From NCBI RefSeq assembly GCF_020026895.1, contig NZ_JAINZW010000004.1, positions 124,001 to 188,000 on the forward strand: 64,000 nt of DNA, in the 5' to 3' direction. A model generated the notes under the pieces. That model worked only from the letters and a program-made list of their open reading frames with translations. It had not been told where the DNA came from and searched no databases. This stretch comes from Novilysobacter selenitireducens (GTDB taxonomy: Bacteria; Pseudomonadota; Gammaproteobacteria; Xanthomonadales; Xanthomonadaceae). The position numbers were made by a program, and so were the translations under genes. This document shows positions 37,439 to 47,189 of this stretch, piece by piece (positions within the stretch are counted from its first letter, which is position 1; every line of letters begins with the position of its first letter).

Positions 37439-38524
37439 ATGCCTCCTGCCGTGACTGAAACCATCGAATCCCGCCTTGCCGAACTCGCGTCTGTACCGGG
37501 AGGTCCGACGCTGCAGTCGCTGGGTGCCCGCATCCGCGCGGTGCAGGCTGGTGGCGCGGCATCGCTCCATGTGTCCGCGGGCGTCCCGGCAGGTGCCTTG
37601 CAGGCGTGGGTGCCGCAGGCGGCCGCCGACGCGCTGTCGTCGATGGGGTTGCGGGTCGGCTCGCTGGAGATCACCTCCCGCATCGCCAGCCACGCCGTGC
37701 AACCGAACCTGTCGCCGCTGCCCAACGTGCGCAACATCATTGCCGTGGGGTCGGGCAAGGGCGGCGTGGGGAAGTCGACGACGGCGGTGAACCTGGCGCT
37801 GGCCTTGGCGGCCGATGGTGCGCGCGTGGGGGTGCTGGATGCCGACGTCTACGGGCCGAGCGTGCCGATGATGCTGGGCTTGTCGGGCCGGCCGGACAGC
37901 CCGGACGGCAAGACCATCGAACCGATGCGCGCGCATGGCGTGGAAGCGATGTCGATCGGGCTGCTGGTCGACCAGGACACGCCGATGATCTGGCGTGGCC
38001 CGATGGCCACGTCGGCGCTGACACAGTTGCTGGAGCAGACGCGCTGGGGCGGCGAGGATGGGCTGGACTACCTTATCGTCGACCTGCCGCCGGGCACCGG
38101 CGACATCCAACTGACGATGGCGCAGAAGATCCCGGTCGCAGGCGCGGTCATCGTCACCACGCCGCAGGACGTGGCCACGCTGGATGCGAAGAAGGCACTG
38201 AAGATGTTCGAGAAGGTCGAGGTGCCGGTGCTGGGCCTGATCGAGAACATGGCCGTGCACGTGTGTTCCAACTGCGGCCATGCCGAGCACATCTTCGGCC
38301 AGGGCGGCGGCGAGCGCATGGCGGCGCAGTACGGCGTGCCGCTGCTGGGGTCGCTGCCGCTGGAGGTCGCGATCCGCGAGCAGGGCGATGCCGGGACGCC
38401 GGTAGTGGCCGCGGCGCCGGAGTCTCCGGCCGCGCAGGCCTACCGCGACGCCGCGCGTCGCGTCGCCATCGAACTGGCGCTGAGGCCGCGCGTGACGCCA
38501 TCGATCAGCGCGTCGCTGCTTTAA
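37439..38524 (+). CDS. mrp: Iron-sulfur cluster carrier ATPase Mrp/ApbC
   Basis: A 361-residue deviant-Walker P-loop ATPase. An N-terminal MIP18-like segment (about 1-95) precedes SGKGGVGKSTT (about 105-115), and the cluster-binding CSNC (CxxC) lies near residue 276. It carries Fe-S clusters to apo-proteins. A GACAAT box (37410-37415) 23 bases before the ATG is a plausible -10. The MIP18 part is less conserved but of normal length. dcd follows after 81 bases. Confidence 0.95.
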   Translation: MPPAVTETIESRLAELASVPGGPTLQSLGARIRAVQAGGAASLHVSAGVPAGALQAWVPQAAADALSSMGLRVGSLEITSRIASHAVQPNLSPLPNVRNIIAVGSGKGGVGKSTTAVNLALALAADGARVGVLDADVYGPSVPMMLGLSGRPDSPDGKTIEPMRAHGVEAMSIGLLVDQDTPMIWRGPMATSALTQLLEQTRWGGEDGLDYLIVDLPPGTGDIQLTMAQKIPVAGAVIVTTPQDVATLDAKKALKMFEKVEVPVLGLIENMAVHVCSNCGHAEHIFGQGGGERMAAQYGVPLLGSLPLEVAIREQGDAGTPVVAAAPESPAAQAYRDAARRVAIELALRPRVTPSISASLL

Positions 38525-38605
38525 GAAGCCCCGTCCCCTTTACAATCGCCCGCTGCCGGCGCCCTGACGGGCCGCCGGACGCCACCGCCACCCGGGAATC
38601 ACCGC

Positions 38606-39178
38606 ATGAGTATCAAGTCCGACCGCTGGATCCGCCGCATGGCTGCCGAGAAGGGCATGATCGAGCCGTTCGAGGCCGGGCAGGTCAAGCACGCCGACGG
38701 CGAGCGGATCGTCAGCTACGGCACGTCCAGCTACGGCTACGACGTGCGCTGCTCGCGCGAGTTCAAGGTGTTCACCAACATCAATTCGACGATCGTCGAC
38801 CCTAAGCACTTCGACCCGGGCAGCTTCGTCGACATCGATGCGGACGTCTGCATCATCCCGCCGAACTCCTTCGCGCTGGCGCGCACCGTGGAGTACTTCC
38901 GTATCCCGCGCGACACGCTGGTGGTGTGCCTGGGCAAGAGCACGTACGCGCGCTGCGGGATCATCGTCAACGTGACGCCGCTGGAGCCGGAGTGGGAAGG
39001 CCACGTCACGCTGGAGTTCTCCAACACCACGCCGCTGCCGGCACGCATCTATGCCAACGAGGGCGTGGCGCAGATGCTGTTCTTCCAGGCCGACAAGGAC
39101 GACGTGTGCGAGACGTCCTACAAGGACCGTGGCGGCAAGTACCAAGGCCAGACCGGCGTCACGCTGCCGCGCACCTGA
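38606..39178 (+). CDS. dcd: dCTP deaminase
   Basis: A 190-residue enzyme converting dCTP to dUTP for thymidylate synthesis. SYGYDVRCS, the [11 protein letters not shown] loop, [12 protein letters not shown] and the catalytic Glu in [10 protein letters not shown] are intact. A TACAAT box (38541-38546) upstream suggests its own promoter. It converges with the HIT gene 21 bases downstream, with no terminator visible. Confidence 0.97.
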   Translation: MSIKSDRWIRRMAAEKGMIEPFEAGQVKHADGERIVSYGTSSYGYDVRCSREFKVFTNINSTIVDPKHFDPGSFVDIDADVCIIPPNSFALARTVEYFRIPRDTLVVCLGKSTYARCGIIVNVTPLEPEWEGHVTLEFSNTTPLPARIYANEGVAQMLFFQADKDDVCETSYKDRGGKYQGQTGVTLPRT

Positions 39179-39199
39179 CCGAATGCAGGGCGTCGCTGC

Positions 39200-39616
39200 C
39201 TAGGCGGGCAGGTTCCGCTGCAGCGTCGCGACCCGCTCGACCAGCGTCTCCGGCGTGTAGGGCTTCGCGGAGGCTGAGCCCCAGACCGGCCGCGGCCAGG
39301 CGATATCGTCGCGGTAGCGGGCAATCACGTGCACGTGCAGCTGCGATACGACGTTGCCCAGCGCGGCCACGTTGAGCTTGTGGGGCTTGAACGCCGCCTG
39401 CAGCGCACGGCTGGCCAGCGCGATTTCCCGGGTCAATCCGGCCTGCGCGGCGTCGTCCAGGTCGATCCATTCCACCGCCCCCGCCACGCGCGGCACCAGG
39501 ATCAGCCACGGGTGGTTGGCATCGTCCATCAGCCGCAGCTCGCTCAGCGGCAGGTGGGCGACCGGGTGGGTGTCCGCGGCCAGTTGCGGGTCCAGTTGCC
39601 AGTCGGTGGCATTCAT
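39200..39616 (-). CDS. HIT-family hydrolase
   Basis: A 138-residue histidine-triad protein with LHVHVIARY as the HxHx-type motif (final His of the canonical triad is replaced by Ala) and an N-terminal PLSELRLMDDANHPWLILVPR. HIT proteins cleave nucleotide-phosphoramidate or dinucleotide bonds; the substrate is not known. The ATG at 39616 overlaps the dienelactone hydrolase stop (ATGA), excluding an earlier start. Confidence 0.85.
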   Translation of the reverse strand: MNATDWQLDPQLAADTHPVAHLPLSELRLMDDANHPWLILVPRVAGAVEWIDLDDAAQAGLTREIALASRALQAAFKPHKLNVAALGNVVSQLHVHVIARYRDDIAWPRPVWGSASAKPYTPETLVERVATLQRNLPA

Positions 39617-40278
39617 CTCAGCGCGTCCTCGAAGAAGTCGACCGTGCGCGTCCACGCCTGGGCGGCGCTGGCGGCGTGGAAGTCGGCGCGACGGTCGCAG
39701 TTGAAGCCGTGGCCGGCGTCCTCGTACACGTACGCCCGGGCCTGCGGATACGCATCGCGGTGCGCCTGGACATCGGCCGGCGGGATGATCGAGTCGCGTG
39801 CGCCGAAGTGGAACAGCATCGGCGCGCGCAGCGGCTCGCCCAGGAACGGCACGCTGCGGCCCCCGTAATAGCTGACAGCCGGCAGGCCCAGCCGCGTGTT
39901 GGCCAGCAGGGCGACGGAACCGCCCCAGCAGAAGCCGACCGCGCCCGTTCTCAGGCCCTCCGCCTGCAATAGCGTCGCGGCCGAGTCCACCAGGTCGACC
40001 GCGCGATCGAAGCCCAGCCGGGCCACGAGGTCGCGGCCGCGTGCGACGCCGGCGTCGTCGTAGTCCAGTTCAACGCCCGGCTCGACGCTGTCCATCAGCG
40101 CCGGCGCCAGGGCCACGAAGCCGGCATCGGCGAGGCGGCCCACGACGTCGCGGATATGCGCGTTCACGCCGAAGATCTCCTGCACCACGACCACCGCGCC
40201 CTTGGACGGGCCCGTGGGGTCGGCGCGCCAGCCGCGAATGGGCCCGGCCTCGCTGTCGATATCCATCCATGTGGCCAT
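39613..40278 (-). CDS. Dienelactone hydrolase family protein
   Basis: A 221-residue alpha/beta hydrolase. The nucleophile is Cys in GFCWGG, followed by HFGARDSIIP (catalytic Asp) and DAGHGFNCD (catalytic His), the Cys-Asp-His triad of dienelactone hydrolases. EIFGVNAHIRD near the N-terminus is also typical. No chlorocatechol genes are near, so a general carboxymethyl or lactone esterase role is more likely. It is translationally coupled to the HIT gene. Confidence 0.9.
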   Translation of the reverse strand: MATWMDIDSEAGPIRGWRADPTGPSKGAVVVVQEIFGVNAHIRDVVGRLADAGFVALAPALMDSVEPGVELDYDDAGVARGRDLVARLGFDRAVDLVDSAATLLQAEGLRTGAVGFCWGGSVALLANTRLGLPAVSYYGGRSVPFLGEPLRAPMLFHFGARDSIIPPADVQAHRDAYPQARAYVYEDAGHGFNCDRRADFHAASAAQAWTRTVDFFEDALR

Positions 40279-40338
40279 GCATTGCCTCCAGGCTTAACCG
40301 CCCGGGGGGAGGCGGTACGGCCCGATTCTAGCGCCCGC

Positions 40339-40344
40339 TATAAT
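40339..40344 (+). promoter_or_regulatory. -10 box of rimO
   Basis: A perfect TATAAT preceded by CGC lies in the gap between the divergent dienelactone hydrolase gene and rimO, about 93 bases before the rimO ATG. No good -35 is seen. Confidence 0.55.
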
Positions 40345-40436
40345 TGGCGGCCCTGTCCGGCCGGCGCCTTGCCGGGCCGGCATCTGCGACCGCCCCGGCG
40401 CGCTGCCTGCGCGCTCCCAACCGCGCGCCCGAATCC

Positions 40437-41804
40437 ATGTCACTGCCCAACACACCCGCCACCAGCGGCAAGGTCGGCTTCGTCAGCCTTGGCTGCCCGA
40501 AGGCCCTGGTCGACTCCGAACGTATCCTCACCCAACTGCGGGTGGAGGGCTACGAGTTGGTGCCCAGCTACGACGACGCAGACGTCGTGGTGGTCAACAC
40601 CTGCGGCTTCATCGATTCGGCGGTCGCCGAATCGCTGGACGCGATCGGCGAAGCCATGGCCGAGAACGGCAAGGTCATCGTCACCGGCTGCCTGGGCAAG
40701 CGCGGCGACCTGATCCGCGAGGCCCACCCCGACGTGCTGTCCATCAGCGGTCCGCAGGACTACGACAGCGTGCTGGGCGCGGTGCACCAGGCTCTGCCGC
40801 CGACGCACGACCCGTTTACCAGTCTGCTGCCGCGCCGCGCGTCGCAGGAGGACGAGGTCGGCATCAAGCTGACGCCGAAGCACTACGCGTACCTCAAGAT
40901 TTCCGAGGGCTGCAACCACCGCTGCAGCTTCTGCATCATCCCGTCGATGCGCGGCGACCTGGTGTCGCGCCCGGTCGACGCGGTGCTGCGCGAGGCCGAG
41001 AAGCTGGTGATGGGCGGCGTGCGCGAACTGCTGGTCATCTCGCAGGACACCTCGGCGTACGGCGTGGACGTGCGTTACCAGCCGCGCGGGTGGCGCGGCC
41101 GCGAGTACCAGACCCGCATGAAGGCGCTGTGCGAGGGCCTGGGCGAGCTCGGTGTCTGGAATCGGCTGCACTACGTGTATCCGTACCCGCACGTGGACGA
41201 CATCATTCCGCTGATGGCCGAAGGCACGGTGTTGCCTTACCTGGACATTCCGTTCCAGCACGCCAGCCCGCGCATCCTCAAGTTGATGAAGCGGCCCGGC
41301 GCGGTGGACCGCACGCTGGAGCGCATCCAGCGCTGGCGCGCCATGTGCCCGGACCTCACCATCCGCAGCACCTTCATCGTCGGCTTTCCCGGCGAGACCG
41401 AGGCCGAGTTCGAGGCGCTGCTGGACTTCCTCGACGAGGCGCAGCTGGACCGCGTCGGCGCGTTCGCCTACTCGCCGGTGGATGGTGCGACTGCAAACGC
41501 ATTGCCCGACCCGGTGCCGGAAGAAGTGAAGCAGGAGCGGCTCGCGCGCTTCATGGAGCGCCAGGCCGAGATTTCCACGGCACGGCTGGAGGCCAAGGTG
41601 GGCACGATCCAGCAATGCCTGGTCGACATGGTCGATGGCGATCTCGCGATCGCCCGCTCGAAGGCCGATGCGCCGGAGATCGACGGCGTCGTCCAGATCC
41701 AGAACGGGCTGGAGGCCGGGCTGCGACCGGGCCAGTTCGTCGACGTCGAGATCATGGGCAGCGACGAGCACGATCTGTACGGCGAGGCGGTCATCTCCGG
41801 GTAG
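40437..41804 (+). CDS. rimO: Ribosomal protein S12 methylthiotransferase
   Basis: A 455-residue radical-SAM enzyme that methylthiolates Asp88 of ribosomal protein S12. The N-terminal UPF0004 domain supplies the auxiliary-cluster cysteines ([23 protein letters not shown]), CNHRCSFC is the radical-SAM CxxxCxxC, and a TRAM domain ends the protein. The [10 protein letters not shown] form separates RimO from MiaB. The ATG at 40437 begins [19 protein letters not shown]; the frame is open 31 codons upstream. Confidence 0.97.
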   Translation: MSLPNTPATSGKVGFVSLGCPKALVDSERILTQLRVEGYELVPSYDDADVVVVNTCGFIDSAVAESLDAIGEAMAENGKVIVTGCLGKRGDLIREAHPDVLSISGPQDYDSVLGAVHQALPPTHDPFTSLLPRRASQEDEVGIKLTPKHYAYLKISEGCNHRCSFCIIPSMRGDLVSRPVDAVLREAEKLVMGGVRELLVISQDTSAYGVDVRYQPRGWRGREYQTRMKALCEGLGELGVWNRLHYVYPYPHVDDIIPLMAEGTVLPYLDIPFQHASPRILKLMKRPGAVDRTLERIQRWRAMCPDLTIRSTFIVGFPGETEAEFEALLDFLDEAQLDRVGAFAYSPVDGATANALPDPVPEEVKQERLARFMERQAEISTARLEAKVGTIQQCLVDMVDGDLAIARSKADAPEIDGVVQIQNGLEAGLRPGQFVDVEIMGSDEHDLYGEAVISG

Positions 41805-41949
41805 TCGACGGCAGGCGCGGCGGCATCCATCGCTGCGACGCGGCCACTGAGCCGGTGGCGCGACGGGTGGTTTCGCATCGATTGAACCCATGGTTCACGC
41901 GCGTTTACCGCGCCGTGCGTTCCACTGGCCCGCCGCATGGAGCAGTCCC

Positions 41950-42489
41950 ATGGCCCAGACCCTGTCCGGCAAGACCATTGCCATCCTCGCCACCGACGGT
42001 TTCGAGCAGTCCGAGCTCACCGAGCCCAAGCGCCTGCTGGAAGAGGCCGGCGCGCGCGTGGACGTGATCGCACCCAAGGCCGGGTCCATCCGCGGCTGGG
42101 ACAAGAAGGACTGGGGCAAGGACGTGGCTGTCGACAAGGCGCTGTCGGATGCGACCGCCGGCGACTACGACGCGCTGGTGCTGCCGGGCGGCGTCATCAA
42201 CCCGGACAAACTCCGGATGGAAGAGAAGGCCATCGGGTTCATCAAGGCGTGCTTCGACGGTGGCAAGCCGGTCGCCGCCATCTGCCACGGGCCGTGGACA
42301 CTGATCGAGGCCGACCTGGTGGAGGGCCGCAAGGTGACGTCGTGGGCGTCGCTGCGCAAGGACCTGGAAAACGCCGGCGCCAGCTGGGAGGACAGCGAAG
42401 TCGTCGAGGACGGCGGGCTGATCACCAGCCGCAAACCCGATGACATTCCGGCGTTCACGCAGGCGGTCATCCGCGCGGTTGCGGGGTAA
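41950..42489 (+). CDS. DJ-1/PfpI family protein
   Basis: A 179-residue flavodoxin-like protein. The nucleophile Cys lies in AICHGPW, Glu in DGFEQSEL, and LVLPGGVINPD and VTSWASLRKDLENAG mark the PfpI/YhbO subgroup, reported as proteases, glyoxalases or deglycases. The actual activity is not known. GGAGCAGTCCC precedes the ATG at 41950. An upstream ATG at 41890 would add 20 unconserved residues. It converges with greB. Confidence 0.9.
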   Translation: MAQTLSGKTIAILATDGFEQSELTEPKRLLEEAGARVDVIAPKAGSIRGWDKKDWGKDVAVDKALSDATAGDYDALVLPGGVINPDKLRMEEKAIGFIKACFDGGKPVAAICHGPWTLIEADLVEGRKVTSWASLRKDLENAGASWEDSEVVEDGGLITSRKPDDIPAFTQAVIRAVAG

Positions 42490-42560
42490 GGCGTAGGTCC
42501 TCCCTTGCAGGGCAGGGGAGGATGCTGCGCGGCACGCGGTCTGCGATCTGCCATTTCTCG

Positions 42561-42586
42561 TCATTCCCGCCTTCGCGGGAATGATG
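42561..42586. repeat. Palindromic repeat, TCATTCCCGC type
   Basis: TCATTCCCGC pairs with GCGGGAATGA around CTTC. It lies between the converging DJ-1 and greB genes. It resembles the related elements at 47051-47151 (CATCCCGGC). Probably a dispersed intergenic palindrome that can act as a terminator. Confidence 0.75.
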
Positions 42587-42622
42587 GATTCGGGTGGTTG
42601 TCAGTCGTGGGTCGGTCGTCCC

Positions 42623-43120
42623 TCAGTACTCGATCGCCACCACCCAGAACGTCACCTCTCCGCCCGGCAGCACGGCGCACACTTCATCGTCCACGCGTTT
42701 GCCCAGCAGCGCCCGTGCCAGCGGCGAATCGATGCTGATCCAGCCCAGGGCCGCGTCCGTCTCGTCGGGGCCGACGATGCGGTAGCGGACCGTTTCACCG
42801 CTGTCGCTGTTTTCCAGCTCGATGGTCGCGCCGAAGAACACGGCCGAAGGGTCGGAGGGCGCGGCGTCCACCACCTTCAGCGCAGACAGGCGCTTGCTGA
42901 GGTAGCGCACGCGGCGGTCGATGCCGCCCAGCTGCTTCTTACGGTAGGTGTATTCCGCGTTCTCGGATCGGTCGCCCTCGGCAGCGGCGGCCGACAGCGC
43001 CCGCACGACCTCGGGGCGCTGCACGCGCCACAGGTCGTCGAGTTCCGCCTTCAGGCGGTCATGGCCCTGGCGCGTGATGAGCGCAGTGCCGATTTCGGAC
43101 GGGGGACGCCAGCGGCCCAT
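42623..43120 (-). CDS. greB: Transcription elongation factor GreB
   Basis: A 165-residue Gre factor. The N-terminal coiled-coil carries the acidic tip ([16 protein letters not shown]), and the C-terminal FKBP-like domain has [13 protein letters not shown] and [16 protein letters not shown]. The basic [10 protein letters not shown] patch favours GreB over GreA. It rescues backtracked RNA polymerase by stimulating transcript cleavage. The ATG at 43120 with GGAG nearby is chosen over an open frame that runs on upstream. Confidence 0.94.
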   Translation of the reverse strand: MGRWRPPSEIGTALITRQGHDRLKAELDDLWRVQRPEVVRALSAAAAEGDRSENAEYTYRKKQLGGIDRRVRYLSKRLSALKVVDAAPSDPSAVFFGATIELENSDSGETVRYRIVGPDETDAALGWISIDSPLARALLGKRVDDEVCAVLPGGEVTFWVVAIEY

Positions 43121-43182
43121 GCGGGTCGGCTCCGGGATGGGCCGAGCGGGCGCGCGAGCAGTGGCCCGCGCGCGCAGCCCGA

Positions 43183-43707
43183 TTACATGTTCGCGCCGGA
43201 GCGACGCAGGCTGTAGTCCAGCCCGGACTCGATGCGCTGGGCACCCAGGTCCAGCATCCGCACTTCGTCGTTGGAGACGATTTCGTAGACACGGTCGTTC
43301 TCGGACTTGCTGTCCGGGTCCAGGCGCAGGCGCGCACCGTCCTGTTCGGCCGCCCACGTGCCCTGCAACTGCTGCGCGCCGTCGGCCTGGTCGATGTAGC
43401 TCTCGGTCATCGCGAAGGTGCCATCCGGAGACAGGGTCAACTCGGTCTCGATGCCCGGGCAGCTGGCGCAGGGCAGGGTGCCGTTGAAGGTGCCGGCAAA
43501 TGCGCGCAGGTCCAGCTCGCCGGCATCCATCGCGCCGTTGTCGGTGCTCACGACCTTCGATGCGTCATCCGCGGGCGTGGCAGCCGGCGCGGCCGTGGCG
43601 GCCGGATCGACGGTGGCCGCCGACTCGTCGGCCGGCTCGGACCGCTGGCAGGCGGCAAGCAGCACGGCGGACAGGGCGAGGCAGGCAAGGCGGGCGGTCG
43701 GGTTCAT
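43183..43707 (-). CDS. NlpE-like copper-resistance lipoprotein
   Basis: A 174-residue lipoprotein: lipobox LLAAC near residue 20, an Ala/Thr/Asp-rich spacer, then an NlpE N-terminal domain ([29 protein letters not shown]) with the CxxC typical of NlpE. In E. coli NlpE senses surface attachment and misfolding and activates Cpx; this shorter form lacks the second NlpE domain and may only bind metal or the envelope. The ATG at 43707 has GGAG eight bases upstream; ATGs at 43722 and 43716 are alternatives. Confidence 0.83.
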   Translation of the reverse strand: MNPTARLACLALSAVLLAACQRSEPADESAATVDPAATAAPAATPADDASKVVSTDNGAMDAGELDLRAFAGTFNGTLPCASCPGIETELTLSPDGTFAMTESYIDQADGAQQLQGTWAAEQDGARLRLDPDSKSENDRVYEIVSNDEVRMLDLGAQRIESGLDYSLRRSGANM

Positions 43708-43828
43708 GTCACGCATCTCCATATGAAAGGGGCACCGGCGCGGACACCGGGTGCCGGCGATTCTAATCAGGGCGGTCCTTAAGGCGCTGTCGGGATCGAC
43801 ACGCGGTCCGGCGCTGGCGGCACCTGCC

Positions 43829-45367
43829 TCATCGGCGGCCGCCGAAGATCCCGCCCAGCACGCCGCGCAGGATCTGCCGGCCGATCTGGTTGCCGACGGT
43901 GCGCGAGGCCTGCTTGGCCATCGTCTCCAGCATTCCCTGGCGGCGCTTGGTGCCGAACACCGCGTCCTTCACCGTCTGGCCGAAGCCACCCTCTGCTGCG
44001 TCCTCCGTAGCCTTCCCGTTGCCTTTCGCAGCGGGCGCACCGGCCTCCTCGGCGAGCGCCTGCGCCTTGCGCGCCAGCATCTCGGCGGCGGACTCGCGGT
44101 CCAGCGCCGCGTCGTACTTGGCACCGACCGGGCTGCCGGCGCGCACCTGCATGCGTTCGGCATCGGTAATCGCGCCCATCCGGCAGCGCGGCGGTGCGAC
44201 GAGGGTGCGCTCGACCGGCATCGGCACGCCCTTGTCCTGGAGCGTGGACACCAGCGCCTCACCGACGCCCAGCGTGCCGATGGCGGCGGCGACGTCCAGG
44301 CCCGGGTTGGGGACGAACGTCTCCGCCGCCGTGCGCACCGCCTTCTGGTCGCGCGGGGTGAACGCGCGCAGCGCGTGCTGCACGCGGTTGCCCAACTGGC
44401 CGAGGATGTCGTCGGGCACGTCGTCGGGGAACTGCGAGCAGAAGTACACGCCCACGCCCTTGGAGCGGATGATCCGGACGACCTGCTCGACCCGCTGGCG
44501 CAGCGCGGGCGGCGCATCGTCGAACAGCAGGTGCGCCTCGTCGAACACGAATACCAGCTTCGGCTTGTCCAGGTCGCCGACCTCCGGCAACTGCTCGAAC
44601 AGCTCCGACAGCAGCCACAGCAGGAAGCTGGAATACAGGCGCGGCTTCAGCACCAGCTTGTCGGCGGCGAGGATGTTGACGATGCCGCGGCCGTCGACGG
44701 TGGTGCGCATCAGGTCCGACAGGTCCAGCGCCGGCTCGCCGAAGAAGGCTTCCGCGCCATCGGACTCGAGCCGCAACAGCGCGCGCTGGATCGCGCCGAT
44801 CGACGGCGCGCTGACCAGACCGTACTCGGTCGACACCGCCTTGCGTTCCTCCGCGACGAGGTTGAGCAGCGCGCGCAGGTCGGCCAGGTCGAGCAGCAGC
44901 AGGCCGCGGTCGTCGGCCAGCTTGAACACGATGTCCATCACGCCGGACTGGGTGTCGTTGAGTTCCAGGATGCGCGACAGCAGCGTCGGTCCCATCTCGC
45001 TGACCGTCGTGCGCACCGGGTGGCCGAGTTGGCCGAAGAGGTCCCAGAAGACCGTCGGGCAGCCTTCGGGCGTGTAGCCGTCGACGCCGATACGGTCGAC
45101 GCGTGCCTGCAGTTTCTCGCTGGGCGTGCCCGGCACGGCCAGGCCGGCGACGTCACCCTTCACGTCGGAGAGGAACACCGGCACCCCGATCCGCGAGAAG
45201 CCCTCGGCCAGCACCATCAGCGTGACCGTCTTGCCGGTGCCGGTGGCGCCGGCCACCAGGCCATGGCGATTGGCCAGCGCCGGCTGCAGCACCACATGCC
45301 CGTGGCCGGGCGGCGCGGGCGGGTCGGTGACGGCCTGGCCGATCAGGAGCGGGGCGGGCTGGGCCAT
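43829..45367 (-). CDS. HerA/YjgR-type ATPase (DUF853)
   Basis: A 512-residue P-loop ATPase. Walker A is GATGTGKT near residue 41, Walker B is LVFVFDEAHLLF, and the long core matches YjgR/DUF853. The C-terminus is a Lys/Arg/Gly tail ending GGIFGGRR. The family is related to HerA/FtsK translocases, but its cellular role is not known. It sits alone between the NlpE-like gene and the divergent transglycosylase gene. Confidence 0.9.
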   Translation of the reverse strand: MAQPAPLLIGQAVTDPPAPPGHGHVVLQPALANRHGLVAGATGTGKTVTLMVLAEGFSRIGVPVFLSDVKGDVAGLAVPGTPSEKLQARVDRIGVDGYTPEGCPTVFWDLFGQLGHPVRTTVSEMGPTLLSRILELNDTQSGVMDIVFKLADDRGLLLLDLADLRALLNLVAEERKAVSTEYGLVSAPSIGAIQRALLRLESDGAEAFFGEPALDLSDLMRTTVDGRGIVNILAADKLVLKPRLYSSFLLWLLSELFEQLPEVGDLDKPKLVFVFDEAHLLFDDAPPALRQRVEQVVRIIRSKGVGVYFCSQFPDDVPDDILGQLGNRVQHALRAFTPRDQKAVRTAAETFVPNPGLDVAAAIGTLGVGEALVSTLQDKGVPMPVERTLVAPPRCRMGAITDAERMQVRAGSPVGAKYDAALDRESAAEMLARKAQALAEEAGAPAAKGNGKATEDAAEGGFGQTVKDAVFGTKRRQGMLETMAKQASRTVGNQIGRQILRGVLGGIFGGRR

Positions 45368-45519
45368 GGGCGGGTGTCCTTTGGGGCGGCGGAGGCGACC
45401 GGCCGATTCTAGCCACGACTCCCGCTGGCTGAACCTTGGGGCCGCCCCGGGGTCAGACGCGGTTGCCCGCGCCCGAGCGCGGGCACTACCCTGACTCCCC
45501 AGTCGCCGTGTGTCCCCCG

Positions 45520-47019
45520 ATGGCCCTTCCGTACCGCGTTGCCCTGCCGCTGCTCGTCGCCTTCATGGCCGCCGCGCTTCCTTCCGAATCACATGCGCAA
45601 TCGCGCCGCGACCGCGAGGCCGCCGCCGCGTTGGAGCAGCGCATGCAGGCCGCCGAGGCCCGTTATCGCGAGGCACTGGTGATGGTCGGCAACGCCGACC
45701 CCGACGGCCAGGCGCAAGCCGATTCCGCGCTGGAGGACATGGAGGACGTGATGGCTGCCTGCGTCGCGCAGCGCGGCTGCCAGGTGCCGACCCTGCTGGC
45801 CACCTACAAGCGCCTGCTGAAGCAGGAAGCGGACGCCCAGGATCTACAGGACGACGACCTCGGGCTGACCGAGGGTGTGCCCGTCGACGTGGTGGCCGCC
45901 GACGTACCGGAGGCCGCGCGCGCGGCGCACCTGCTCGGCGAAGGGCACGACTTCGACCGCATGGTGGAGTTCAACCCGGCCGTGCAGGAAGGCATCCGCC
46001 GCTGGCTGACCGACATGCGCCCGGCGCTGATGACCAGCCACGAGAACTACCAGTACATGCGCCACCTGATGTGGCCGCACTACCAGCGCGCCGGGCTGCC
46101 GGAAGCGCTGCTGTTCGGGATCATGGCCAAGGAGTCGCACGGTCGCGTCCATGCCACTTCGCGCGCGGGCGCCGCCGGGCCGATGCAGTTCATGTATGCG
46201 ACGGGGCGCCGGTTCGGCCTGGGCGATGACGGCAGCGGTTTCGATACCCGCTACGACCCGTATTCGGCCGCGCGCGCCAGCGTCGATTACCTCAACGAGC
46301 GCCTCGGCCAGCTCAACCGCAACATCGAACTGTCGCTGGCGGCGTACAACGGCGGCGAGGGACGCGCGTTGCGCGTGTTCCGCGAGACCGGCGGGCGCAG
46401 CTTCTGGGACGAATCGGTCTACAGCCAGTTCCCCGAGGAAACGCGCGACTACGTGCCGATGGTGATCGCCGCGGCGTGGATCTACCTGCACCCGGAGGAC
46501 TACGGCGTGGTGTTCCCCGACGTCGATGCGCGTCCACAGGGGCTGCGGCTGGCTCAGGACGCGTCGATCTACCAGCTGACCGTGTGCCTGGGCAACGACA
46601 ACGGCGCGCGCGACGGGTACATGCGCGCGCTGCGCAACCTCAACCCGCGCTACAAGGCCGACGACCGCATTCCGGCCGGCACCGAGATCAAGGCGACCGC
46701 CCGCATCGCGCAGCGCTACAACCGCTGGTGCACCCGCGGTGAACGCGCCGGCCTGGCGCGTACGCTCGTCAACAGCGACCCGCGCGCCGCGCTGGTGCGC
46801 GGCAGCTCGCCGCTGCCGACGGTGCCGACGCCCGCGCCGCCGCCGCCCGTGCCGGTGGTGCGCGAGTACCAGGTGCAGCGCGGCGAAACGCTGGGGTCGA
46901 TCGCCCGCAAGTTCGGCTGCGATGCCGCCGTGCTCGCGCGTGCCAACGACCTGCGACCGGCACGCAATGCGCTGCAGCCGGGGCAGATGCTGAAGCTGGA
47001 GCAGTGCGAGGATCTGTAG
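45520..47019 (+). CDS. MltD-like lytic murein transglycosylase with one LysM
   Basis: A 499-residue exported enzyme: signal peptide ending SESHAQ, a helical N-terminal part (about 30-190), an SLT domain (catalytic Glu in MAKESHGRVHATS, then AAGPMQFMYATG and LSLAAYNGGEG) at about 195-330, and a C-terminal LysM (REYQVQRGETLGSIARKFG) at about 448-495. E. coli MltD has two LysM modules and a lipobox; here there is one and no lipobox. It should cleave glycan strands in the periplasm. The ATG at 45520 was chosen because it begins the signal peptide. Confidence 0.9.
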   Translation: MALPYRVALPLLVAFMAAALPSESHAQSRRDREAAAALEQRMQAAEARYREALVMVGNADPDGQAQADSALEDMEDVMAACVAQRGCQVPTLLATYKRLLKQEADAQDLQDDDLGLTEGVPVDVVAADVPEAARAAHLLGEGHDFDRMVEFNPAVQEGIRRWLTDMRPALMTSHENYQYMRHLMWPHYQRAGLPEALLFGIMAKESHGRVHATSRAGAAGPMQFMYATGRRFGLGDDGSGFDTRYDPYSAARASVDYLNERLGQLNRNIELSLAAYNGGEGRALRVFRETGGRSFWDESVYSQFPEETRDYVPMVIAAAWIYLHPEDYGVVFPDVDARPQGLRLAQDASIYQLTVCLGNDNGARDGYMRALRNLNPRYKADDRIPAGTEIKATARIAQRYNRWCTRGERAGLARTLVNSDPRAALVRGSSPLPTVPTPAPPPPVPVVREYQVQRGETLGSIARKFGCDAAVLARANDLRPARNALQPGQMLKLEQCEDL

Positions 47020-47050
47020 CGGGTTGGAAGTCGCCTGGGACCCCTCAAGC

Positions 47051-47151
47051 CGTCATCCCGGCGAAAGCCGGGATCCAACGTGCAGTTGTTCGCAATGCGT
47101 GATCGTGCGCGGAAGTTGCGCCGCTGGATCCCGGCCTTCGCCGGGATGACC
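47051..47151. repeat. Inverted pair of CATCCCGGC palindromes
   Basis: Unit one (47051-47077, GTCATCCCGGCGAAAGCCGGGATCCA type) and its inverted copy (47124-47151) enclose 46 bases. Each is itself a hairpin with a GAAA or CTTC tetraloop. They lie between the converging transglycosylase and psd genes and may end transcription from both sides. Confidence 0.85.
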
Positions 47152-47189
47152 GTGGAGTGGCGCGGCGACCCCGGGCTCGATCGCAGCGC

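Noticed and set aside
39613-40278. Dienelactone hydrolase as evidence for chloroaromatic degradation.
   Set aside because: No chlorocatechol dioxygenase or cycloisomerase genes in the window; the family is broad.
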